The position numbers were made by a program, and so were the translations under genes. A model generated the notes under the pieces. That model was not told where the DNA came from, searched no databases, and saw nothing but the letters and a program-made list of their open reading frames with translations. Positions 1-6,947 of a DNA stretch of 34,656 nucleotides are shown in pieces. This stretch comes from Prolixibacteraceae bacterium (GTDB taxonomy: Bacteria; Bacteroidota; Bacteroidia; Bacteroidales; Prolixibacteraceae). Position 1 is the stretch's first letter. Each line of letters opens with the position of its first letter. The stretch lies in assembly GCA_023229575.1 (NCBI GenBank), contig JALNYZ010000037.1, positions 1 to 34,656 of the forward strand, written 5' to 3'.

Positions 1-110
1 AGGATGTCTTGATGAAGAAACTCCAAACTGTCGAAGAACTTTTGAACGAGGTCTTTCTCTCTGTCGAAATTTTGAACCGGCCAGCGGAGTGGAAAAAATA
101 CGAAAATTAG
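1..110 (+). CDS. possible C-terminal tail of a gene cut by the left edge, unknown product
   Basis: A reading frame is open from base 3 to a TAG stop at 108-110 and would encode about 35 residues ending in RPAEWKKYEN. An internal ATG lies at position 12. The peptide looks amphipathic and charged, as protein tails often do, but I recognise no family. It would converge on the permease gene that ends at 176, leaving about 65 bases with no clear hairpin. The open frame is short enough to be chance, so this is a weak call. Confidence 0.3.
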   Translation, partial: DVLMKKLQTVEELLNEVFLSVEILNRPAEWKKYEN

Positions 111-175
111 TTTATCAGCAGGCCCTATGTATATGTATTTTAGATTTCATTTTCATGTTGTTTTAAATGGTCCGA

Positions 176-1246
176 TCAATGACTGTTATTAATTAATTGT
201 TCTCCGATATAGCTTCCATAACTGGTTATACAAAAGGATGCAATGAGCGTTAACAAGCCAATAATCAGGACAATATATGTTTTTGGCTTAACGCTCTTCC
301 ACTCTTTCAGGAGTACACCAACGATATAGCTGAAGAAAATTAGCATCGACATGTGGAGGACCCAGCTGGCAAACTGGAAGTTGCCCATTTTTACATGTCC
401 CAGTCCGTAAAAGAAAAACTGCATCGTCCAGAGTGTTCCCGCCAAAGCTGACCAAAGCCAATTGCGAAATATTATGATTCCGGGCAATCCATTTTGTGGG
501 AGAAACTCCTTTAAGGTTCCTTTTCGGAAGCCAACCACCACAAACCAGATGAAGTTAACCACAAAACATCCTGATGTTGAAATAACCATTTTTGCATTTC
601 CCTCGAAATTGTCTGCACCGTTTTGTGCCGCCATATCTGCGATTGGCTGCCCGTATTCGAGCGAAAGGTTAAAAACTCCGGAAAGTACCCCGGCAACAAT
701 GGTTAGCAACAAGCCAACAGCCATGTTAAATCCGGCCTTGCCTATTTTCGTCGCATTCAAATCTTTTTCTTTTTTGAAACCGGCCCAGCCGCAAACAATT
801 ACGCCAAGCATCGATAAAATCATTCCGGTGAGGACAATGTCACCACCGGGTTTTGTAAAAAAGTCGCCGAGACCTCCAAAAATCATCAGTGGAAAAATAG
901 TGCCCAATACAGCGGAAATGCCAATGGCCAGGGTGTACGTAAGTGAGTATCCGATATGATTGATGGCTTTTCCGAACGACATACTCCCGAAGCCATATGC
1001 GCCACCCAGTAAAAACGCAATCCAAAACGGTTTTGCGGGCGCATCTGTGAGAATTTGGAAGAAACCCGGAACAGTCAGCCAGCCAACTACAAGAGGCATG
1101 ATCACCCATGCAAAAAGCGCTTGGGCCAGCCAGAAAGTCCCCCACGACCATTTCTTTGTCTGAGTGTTTGGCAAGTAACAACTTGCCGCCGAAATTCCAC
1201 CGATGGCATGTAGCCCGGTACCGACTATTGGATTAGGTGTAATCAT
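176..1246 (-). CDS. rhaT: RhaT-family L-rhamnose/H+ symporter (copy 1)
   Basis: This is a 356-residue polytopic inner-membrane permease of the RhaT family in the drug/metabolite transporter superfamily. It resembles E. coli RhaT along its length: an N-terminal segment with KKWSWGTFW, a middle FNLSLEYGQP segment, and a C-terminal block with MQFFFYGLGH and SWVLHMSM. About ten hydrophobic helices are visible and the length is normal for the family. The family imports L-rhamnose with protons. The substrate here could instead be L-fucose or an O-methylated 6-deoxy sugar, because the window holds four fucosidases and no recognisable rhamnosidase. It is the last gene of the four-gene operon, 33 bases after the oxygenase fusion. 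Confidence 0.88.
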   Translation of the reverse strand: MITPNPIVGTGLHAIGGISAASCYLPNTQTKKWSWGTFWLAQALFAWVIMPLVVGWLTVPGFFQILTDAPAKPFWIAFLLGGAYGFGSMSFGKAINHIGYSLTYTLAIGISAVLGTIFPLMIFGGLGDFFTKPGGDIVLTGMILSMLGVIVCGWAGFKKEKDLNATKIGKAGFNMAVGLLLTIVAGVLSGVFNLSLEYGQPIADMAAQNGADNFEGNAKMVISTSGCFVVNFIWFVVVGFRKGTLKEFLPQNGLPGIIIFRNWLWSALAGTLWTMQFFFYGLGHVKMGNFQFASWVLHMSMLIFFSYIVGVLLKEWKSVKPKTYIVLIIGLLTLIASFCITSYGSYIGEQLINNSH

Positions 1247-1279
1247 TTTAAGGTGTTAAGTTTGATTGTGTATGATTTT

Positions 1280-3562
1280 TTAAAATTCATCGTAAGCGAT
1301 CCGGTCTTGCGAAACTCTTATTTTTTCCAACATTTTCAATCCTGTTTTTATCATGGAAGGAGGACCGCATAAATAATATTCCACTTCATTCGGGCTACTG
1401 TGATTTTTTAGGTATTCCCGGTATAATACATCGTGAATAAAACCAACATATCCATTCCAGTTGTCCTCACTTATAGGTTCAGACAAAGCAATATGAAAAG
1501 AGAAGTTTTCATACTCATCCTGAAGCCTTTCAAAATATTCGTGATAATAAATTTCAACTTTTGATCGGGCACCGTACCAAAAACTGACTTTACGCTTTGT
1601 TTTCTCCGTTTCGAACAAATATGCAATATGGGAACGCAACGGGGCCATTCCTGCCCCTCCACCCAGGTAAACCATTTCCCTTTCGGTTGGCTTTATCTGA
1701 AAATCACCATACGGACCTGCCAGTTTAACTTCATCCCCCGGCTTCAAATTAAATACATAAGATGAACCGGTTCCGGCTGGCACATTTTCTCCAACAGGCG
1801 GCAGCGCAATTCTTACATTAAACCTGAATTGTTTTTCACTGGCTGGATTTGTGGCCATTGAATAATTACGCCTCAAATAAAGGGTATTTTCGACATAACA
1901 GTCAAACAAGTTCATCGACTCCCAGGTAGCCCGGAAAGGCTGGTCAACATGAAACTGATTAAATTTTACCTTATACGGAGGGATAACAAGCTGTATATAT
2001 TGTCCTGGACTGAAGTTAAAATCCTCTCCATTGGATGGTTCAAGCACCAACTCCTTTATAAATGTTGCCACATTATTATTACTGACAACCCGAAAGTTCA
2101 ACTCTTTGTCATGCGCTTTTTCATCAGAGGGCGCAAGTTTCAGGTATATCTTCCCGTTGCCGGCAAAGGCTTCATAAGTATTGATCCCCACACAGACCGG
2201 TGCCCGTCTGGGCGATCCATCCTTCAGGCTGAAACGGCCATTGTGTTTTGCACATTCAATTATATCCCCGATTACAACACCATCGCCCAAATGTGCGTTC
2301 CCGTGTGTACAGATTCCCTCGGTAGCATATAACTCATCTTTTTCAGTACGGTAAATAGCATAGGTTTTTTGATCAAAATCAAAGCGCACAACTTCCCCTT
2401 TGGGCAAATCGGAAACAGCACAAACTTCAATCTTGCCATCCACAAATTTTTTTCCACTGCCAACAAACTTATTTTTTGACCGGACATTTTTAGTTAATGC
2501 CGTTTCCGGCAATTTCCTTTCGACATAGTAAGAGGGATCTTTTCGCTGTTTCAGTATAGCAGGGATTATTTCCCTAAAGGCTTCGATGATCCCATCATAA
2601 GGCTTTGGACAATCATCTTTCGTCAACTCGTGCAATTTTGGCAACGCATGGTATGGCACCAACGGGAACATGTGATGCTCAACGTGATAATTCATGTTCC
2701 AGTATAAAAAACGGTTAACCCTGTTCATATAAACAGTACGGCAGTTCAGACGATGGTCCAGCACATTCTCCTGTAATCCGGCATGTTGTGTTAATCCGTA
2801 AACCGGCATTAACCAGGTTCCAAGCAAAGTTGGCAAGCCAATAAACATTAGCGGAAGAACAGTTCCATAAATGATGGAAAGGGCAATAACCATAATGTAA
2901 ATGGATAGGTAAACCCGAGACTTGAAAAATACTTTTTTATATTCCTGCTCAGGGAGATACGTCGCAACTTCAGGATCAATTCGTCCCGCGACATGACTTA
3001 ACAATTTTTTTATTTCAGGAATGGATCCGCTTATACCAAAAAAGGCAAGAATGATTTTTTTGATTTTTGGAGGCCTGGGAACTGCAATTTCCGGGTCACG
3101 CCCACGGATAATCGTATCGCTGTGGTGACGTGCATGGCTCCATCTCCAAACAGTCGATTGCCTGAAAACCATAAAAGATGAAATTTCATACAACAGGTTG
3201 TTCATCCAATCGGTTTTAAAGGCCGTTCCGTGGCTTGACTCGTGCCAACGGGAATCGGAAGTGGATGCATACAATACGCTGTAAACAATATAAGGGAAAA
3301 CCACAATCCATGATCCCCACCACAGAAAAACCAGGTAACCTGAACCGAAAATAAGGCTGAACCAAATGATGGTGTCCCGAATAGCAGCTCCATCTTTTCG
3401 AACAAGCAACTCGCGCATTTTGTCACGGGGAATTGGCGACTGGTACCATTCTGCATCTGCAAGCCCCATTTCAAACGCTTTCTGTGATTCAACGCCTGTC
3501 AGGCTATAATCCCTCAATATATTTTCTTTCTTTTCCATAAATGATGAAGGGTTACTATTCAT
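1280..3562 (-). CDS. MocDEF-like fusion: di-iron desaturase/hydroxylase + Rieske + NqrF-like reductase
   Basis: Three modules lie in one 760-residue chain. Residues about 60-340 are a membrane fatty-acid-desaturase/hydroxylase domain with histidine boxes H107-x3-H111, H143-x2-HH147 and H293-x2-HH297, an extra H260, and hydrophobic spans near 62-100 and 216-258. Residues about 378-476 are a Rieske [2Fe-2S] domain with C418-T-H420 and C437-x2-H440. Residues about 485-760 are a ferredoxin:NAD(P)H reductase with the flavin motif R565-NYS, the nucleotide motif G633-GGAGMAP and C732-GPPS, closest in style to NqrF. The set matches rhizobial MocD, MocE and MocF, the oxygenase for rhizopine O-demethylation, which are separate proteins there. 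Its start overlaps the end of the isomerase gene by 8 bases; an alternative ATG at 3538 would avoid this. An O-methyl-sugar demethylase is my inference; lipid hydroxylation or desaturation is the main alternative. Confidence 0.85.
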   Translation of the reverse strand: MNSNPSSFMEKKENILRDYSLTGVESQKAFEMGLADAEWYQSPIPRDKMRELLVRKDGAAIRDTIIWFSLIFGSGYLVFLWWGSWIVVFPYIVYSVLYASTSDSRWHESSHGTAFKTDWMNNLLYEISSFMVFRQSTVWRWSHARHHSDTIIRGRDPEIAVPRPPKIKKIILAFFGISGSIPEIKKLLSHVAGRIDPEVATYLPEQEYKKVFFKSRVYLSIYIMVIALSIIYGTVLPLMFIGLPTLLGTWLMPVYGLTQHAGLQENVLDHRLNCRTVYMNRVNRFLYWNMNYHVEHHMFPLVPYHALPKLHELTKDDCPKPYDGIIEAFREIIPAILKQRKDPSYYVERKLPETALTKNVRSKNKFVGSGKKFVDGKIEVCAVSDLPKGEVVRFDFDQKTYAIYRTEKDELYATEGICTHGNAHLGDGVVIGDIIECAKHNGRFSLKDGSPRRAPVCVGINTYEAFAGNGKIYLKLAPSDEKAHDKELNFRVVSNNNVATFIKELVLEPSNGEDFNFSPGQYIQLVIPPYKVKFNQFHVDQPFRATWESMNLFDCYVENTLYLRRNYSMATNPASEKQFRFNVRIALPPVGENVPAGTGSSYVFNLKPGDEVKLAGPYGDFQIKPTEREMVYLGGGAGMAPLRSHIAYLFETEKTKRKVSFWYGARSKVEIYYHEYFERLQDEYENFSFHIALSEPISEDNWNGYVGFIHDVLYREYLKNHSSPNEVEYYLCGPPSMIKTGLKMLEKIRVSQDRIAYDEF

Positions 3563-4370
3563 TAAAAGCAGATTTCAGAAACTGCATCATAAACAGGTTC
3601 ACGTCCCACTGGTCCGCGATTGGCTGTTTGTTAAATGGCAAAATAGTCATGTAAGGGTATGGTCCAAATTCAGGGGTAATGGTGAACTCCGTCCATCCGT
3701 CTTTCCGGCGTTGATCAATCACTTGATTCCACCAGCCCAGGTGCTTATCCAGGGCTTCTTTCCACTCAGGGGCCCGCGGGTCTGGAATTTGAGGCCCTTC
3801 AGGAAATCCTACCCGCGCATGAATATGGTCTGCCCTTAACAGGGCCATACTTAAAGCTTCGGATTGGTCGTCCAGCCAGGATTCAGCCACATTGCACCAG
3901 TGAGAAATATCCAGGCCCAAACGTAAACCAGGTATTTTTTTAAGAAATTGGGAGGTAATATGTGCCGCGAAACTGAATTTTCCGCGGTGTGTTTCATGGA
4001 TGATTTTGACACCATATTCGCTGGAAACTTCATCGGCTATCTGGATCAGGCCGGCATTTTGTTCATAGGTAAAGAAATCTTTTCCTGTTTGGGTATTTAT
4101 GAATAACGGATTGCCGGTAGCCAAATTTTCTAACCGATGGCGGTACTCTTTCTTGTGAGCTTCATAATCGGCTGTCAATGTTTCCCAATGTTGCGCAATC
4201 AATTGCAGCTCAAACTGTTTTATAAGTGCCAATACTTCTTCTTTACGCTCAGTTTCAATCGGCAGGCCCATCTCGACCCCATCATAGCCCGAATCTTTGA
4301 CTTTTGCAAAGAACGATTTGATATCCATATTTTCTGAACCCCAAATCGGGCAAAAAAATTTGATCTTCAT
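3555..4370 (-). CDS. sugar phosphate isomerase/epimerase-like TIM barrel
   Basis: This is a 271-residue cytoplasmic protein of the xylose-isomerase-like TIM-barrel superfamily (AP endonuclease 2 fold). The start FFCPIWGSENMD and the repeated GYDGVEMG pattern are typical of strand 1 and helix 1. Candidate divalent-metal ligands are E126 in HETHRG, D154 and H157 in LDISHW, H182/H184 in HIHARVG and E234 in TPEFGP. No signal peptide is seen. These enzymes isomerise or epimerise free or phosphorylated sugars, and the exact substrate cannot be read from sequence. It lies 19 bases after the UroD-like gene, and its TAG stop lies inside the first codons of the oxygenase fusion, so the two are probably translationally coupled. 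Confidence 0.8.
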   Translation of the reverse strand: MKIKFFCPIWGSENMDIKSFFAKVKDSGYDGVEMGLPIETERKEEVLALIKQFELQLIAQHWETLTADYEAHKKEYRHRLENLATGNPLFINTQTGKDFFTYEQNAGLIQIADEVSSEYGVKIIHETHRGKFSFAAHITSQFLKKIPGLRLGLDISHWCNVAESWLDDQSEALSMALLRADHIHARVGFPEGPQIPDPRAPEWKEALDKHLGWWNQVIDQRRKDGWTEFTITPEFGPYPYMTILPFNKQPIADQWDVNLFMMQFLKSAFNE

Positions 4371-4389
4371 AATACTTAAATATTGAAAA

Positions 4390-5427
4390 TTAAGATTTTT
4401 TTAATGTGTTAAACAGCGCATCAATGTTGGCCGGTGAAATATCGGGCAAAATAGCTTCATGACTAGGTGAAACAATCAGTCCGGTCGGAAACAAGTCCTT
4501 CAATTCATGCACCTTTTTCGCAACTTCTTTCGGGGTTCCATTTACCAGTAGGTTTTGGGCATCCACCCCACCGCAAAATGCAACTTTCCCGACAAAATGC
4601 CTTTTCAGGTTTGGGGCATCCATTTCGCTGGCAAGCGCCTGAATGGGATGGATGATATCTGCCCCCAAATCAGCAAGATCCTGAATAATGGGGAAAATTG
4701 AACCGCACGAATGATGCATCACCGTTAATCCATAACTTTTTGCCTGCTCAATCAGTTTCCTGGTACCAGGGAAAACATATTCGCGCAAACTGTCAGGGTC
4801 AACCATTAAACAGGTCTGGCTTCCAAAATCATTACCAATTAGCACGGCATCGAGCATGCCTTTTGTCGATTCGTAAAACAACTCATTGGCCTTCAGGTAA
4901 AAATCAGTAATCCGGTCGATTACTGCATGAAACATGTCTGGATTGGCGAGCATTACCATCAGCGCCTGTTCCATACCAAAAGCCGCACAGGCATCCTGAA
5001 AATGGGCACTCCAGAGTATCCCCATTTTTATCCGGTCGGCAGGTGCTGAGGCAGCCCTTCTGAACGACTCTTCACGGTCGAGATATTTTACCGGATCAGG
5101 CCAGTCGAATTTATCAATATCAACAACATCTGAATAATCTTCGAAATATCCGGGCGCAGTAAGCGTTCGTTCATCAGGGGTGTCCAGGTGTCTTGCCTTG
5201 GCGAAATTAAACGCGCAGGCGATATGGTTTGACGGAGGGTAATTGTAGGGGACTTCGATGGGATAAATATCATCGTCAATTGCTATGCGAAGCTGATCGA
5301 TGGAGTTTACACCAAAATATCTCATCAACCCCCGCTCCGCCGAAGGTACTGGCAGGCCTAACCAGGAAGCGGGTCGGTCAACCAGTTGGTTGTGAATGGT
5401 TGCAAAAAAACGGTCTTTGTGGTTCAT
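4390..5427 (-). CDS. UroD/MtaA-like methyltransferase family protein (copy 1)
   Basis: This is a soluble TIM-barrel protein of the uroporphyrinogen decarboxylase (URO-D) superfamily, in the branch with the MtaA and CmuA methyltransferases rather than HemE. The frame is open to 5490, but the ATG at 5427 gives the family-like start MNHKDRFFATIHNQ and 345 residues, so I chose it. The zinc-type H-x-C motif is H239-S-C241 in VMHHSCGS, and a later C285 in AFCGGVD may be a third ligand. No corrinoid-binding domain is fused or encoded nearby. It is the first gene of the operon divergent from araC. Homologues often sit next to glycosidase genes in environmental bacteria, but their reaction is not settled. 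Methyl transfer linked to methylated sugars is inference. Confidence 0.78.
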   Translation of the reverse strand: MNHKDRFFATIHNQLVDRPASWLGLPVPSAERGLMRYFGVNSIDQLRIAIDDDIYPIEVPYNYPPSNHIACAFNFAKARHLDTPDERTLTAPGYFEDYSDVVDIDKFDWPDPVKYLDREESFRRAASAPADRIKMGILWSAHFQDACAAFGMEQALMVMLANPDMFHAVIDRITDFYLKANELFYESTKGMLDAVLIGNDFGSQTCLMVDPDSLREYVFPGTRKLIEQAKSYGLTVMHHSCGSIFPIIQDLADLGADIIHPIQALASEMDAPNLKRHFVGKVAFCGGVDAQNLLVNGTPKEVAKKVHELKDLFPTGLIVSPSHEAILPDISPANIDALFNTLKKS

Positions 5428-5505
5428 TTCAGTATCGATTTTTTTTATTTTATTTCTATAGAGTACAATATTAGAAATTTGAAATGTCAATTACTTTCAT
5501 ATTTC

Positions 5506-5532
5506 AGGCCTGATTATGCACAAATCAGGTCT
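5506..5532. promoter_or_regulatory. inverted repeat in the araC divergent intergenic region, candidate operator
   Basis: Ten-base arms with one mismatch (AGGCCTGATT and AATCAGGTCT) flank a 7-base spacer ATGCACA. The inner seven pairs are perfect. It lies between the divergent starts at 5427 and 5587, where an AraC-type regulator would control both directions. AraC proteins often bind direct repeats rather than palindromes, so the binding role is inference. I found no convincing Bacteroidota -33/-7 pair beside it. Confidence 0.4.
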
Positions 5533-5586
5533 TTACAATTCAGAATTAAGAATTTTTAAGTAATTTTCAAGCTATTATAAAAATAC

Positions 5587-6459
5587 ATGGACACACAAAA
5601 CCTACTCAAAAGTCTTCATCTTTCCTTATTGAATGTGGATGAATGCCTCGTACGAAACTGGAATTTCCAGAAGGTAACCAGTCCTTTTACGCGCTTGTAC
5701 CTGGTTAAAAGCGGCGAAGGGAATATCATCCACAACCACAAAAAATACGAATTAAAACCAGGCCGGCTGTACCTGATACCCAGTTTTACACTTTGCAATT
5801 ATTTAAGCAAAACCTTTCTCGGACATTTTTACATTCACTTTATTCCTCAAATTACAGGAGGAACTGACCTTTTTAAACAACTCAATTTCAAATACGAACT
5901 TGAGGCAACCGAAACCGATTTTCTATTAATGAAACGCATTGTAGAACTCAACCCCGAAAGAAAGCTTATGAATCTGGATCCTGGCAAATATTGTAAAGAC
6001 GACCTCATGCCCCATGAACTAACTATCGCATCGACACAACAAATTGCGGATTGCATGGAGACGCAGGGCATTTTATTGCAGCTTTTTTCGAAATTTCTAA
6101 AAATTGAAGATCAAACAGTGACCAGACTTAATGCGAATTCAAAAATCAGTCAGACCATTGAATATATTCAGATAAACCTTTCGGAAACTTTCACCCTAGC
6201 TGAATTGGCAGGAATCTGTCATCTTTCAAATGATTATTTTTCGCGCCTCTTCCTGAAAACAATGGGAATGCGGCCCATCGACTATATCAACCGCAAACGA
6301 ATTGAAGATGCCCAAATGCAACTGGTTGTCACTAACACCCCGATTGAGAAAATTGCCATTGAAGTGGGGATTGACAATCTTTCGTATTTCAACCGGCTCT
6401 TTAAAAAATACTCCTGCGTCCCACCGGGAGAATACAGGAGGTTGCACAGGTTGGTGTAA
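5587..6459 (+). CDS. AraC/XylS-family transcriptional regulator with cupin-type sensor domain
   Basis: This 290-residue protein has an N-terminal sugar-sensing beta-barrel (about 20-110), marked by YLVKSGEGNIIHNHKKYEL followed by PGRLYLIPS. Its C-terminal AraC DNA-binding domain (about 185-288) has two helix-turn-helix units: LAELAGICHLSNDYFSRLF, then IAIEVGIDNLSYFNRLFKK with the usual PGEYRR ending. It is the only clear plus-strand gene. It diverges from the operon at 176-5427 and converges on the long PUL operon. The position suggests that it senses an imported deoxy sugar or its product and activates the operon; the ligand is unknown. Its start, 160 bases from the divergent ATG, gives the usual family length. 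Confidence 0.88.
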   Translation: MDTQNLLKSLHLSLLNVDECLVRNWNFQKVTSPFTRLYLVKSGEGNIIHNHKKYELKPGRLYLIPSFTLCNYLSKTFLGHFYIHFIPQITGGTDLFKQLNFKYELEATETDFLLMKRIVELNPERKLMNLDPGKYCKDDLMPHELTIASTQQIADCMETQGILLQLFSKFLKIEDQTVTRLNANSKISQTIEYIQINLSETFTLAELAGICHLSNDYFSRLFLKTMGMRPIDYINRKRIEDAQMQLVVTNTPIEKIAIEVGIDNLSYFNRLFKKYSCVPPGEYRRLHRLV

Positions 6460-6514
6460 AAAATAGCAGGATAAAATACAAAGTAAGATTGTAAAATAAA
6501 GGATTATCCTTTTC

Positions 6515-6581
6515 CGCTCAAAAACGTAAAGTAACGCAAAGAAACAAATTCAAACTTTGCGTTGCTTTACGTTTTTGCGCG
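6515..6581. terminator. long hairpin between convergent genes, likely bidirectional terminator
   Basis: Arms 6520-6541 and 6555-6576 pair over 22 bases with one G-T wobble, around a 13-base AT-rich loop (6542-6554). Four of the five flanking positions on each side also pair, extending the stem to 6515-6581. The stem begins with a run of A and ends with a run of T, so either strand gives a stem followed by U residues. It sits between the ends of araC (6459) and the mutarotase gene (6589). The GTAAAG/ACGCAAAG motif resembles dispersed intergenic repeats I recall from Bacteroidota genomes. Confidence 0.7.
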
Positions 6582-6588
6582 ACATTTC

Positions 6589-6912
6589 TTATTCTAAATG
6601 GAAAACCTCCTCCATGTTTGCCCACCATTCGCCTTCAGCTCTTGTAGATAGTGGTTTTTGCATCAATTCCATGATAGCCCACCATTCCTGCGTTTTGGGA
6701 TGGGCTGCCATCTTTGCCATATCTGCTTCAAAATTATCACCGGTGTATTCCAGATAGGCAAAGAGCAGGTTGTCTTTGAAGAAAATTGAATAATTGCTTA
6801 TGTTACAGGCTTTGATCATTTTCAAAACTTCCGGCCAAACGGCAGCATGGTAAGTTTTGTATTTTTCAATCTGCGGAGGGTCTAACCCGATAATTTGTCC
6901 GAATCTTCTCAT
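6589..6912 (-). CDS. rhaM: L-rhamnose mutarotase (RhaM family)
   Basis: This 107-residue cytoplasmic protein of the RhaM/YiiL family (DUF718) interconverts the alpha and beta anomers of L-rhamnose; some family members act on L-fucose. Visible signatures are H22 in HAAVWPEV, W-W at 77-78 in TQEWW, the LFAYLEYTGDNFEADM strand and the final ferredoxin-like strand. Length is normal. It is the last gene of the long minus-strand PUL operon, 35 bases after the discoidin-containing fucosidase, and is followed by the hairpin at 6515-6581. The real substrate may be fucose or a methylated 6-deoxyhexose, given the enzymes upstream. No rhaA/B/D or fucI/K/A genes are in the window. Confidence 0.88.
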   Translation of the reverse strand: MRRFGQIIGLDPPQIEKYKTYHAAVWPEVLKMIKACNISNYSIFFKDNLLFAYLEYTGDNFEADMAKMAAHPKTQEWWAIMELMQKPLSTRAEGEWWANMEEVFHLE

Positions 6913-6947
6913 GTGAATGACTTTTAATCAGTTGGTTAAATAGATAT

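Noticed and set aside
462..959. Plus-strand open frame of 165 codons opposite the first RhaT-type permease
   Set aside because: It is antisense to a clear membrane protein gene and has proline- and serine-rich shadow composition.
1280..3562. Frameshift or assembly join of three separate genes
   Set aside because: The frame is continuous for 760 codons, the linkers between domains look natural, and each module is complete, so a true fusion is the simpler reading.
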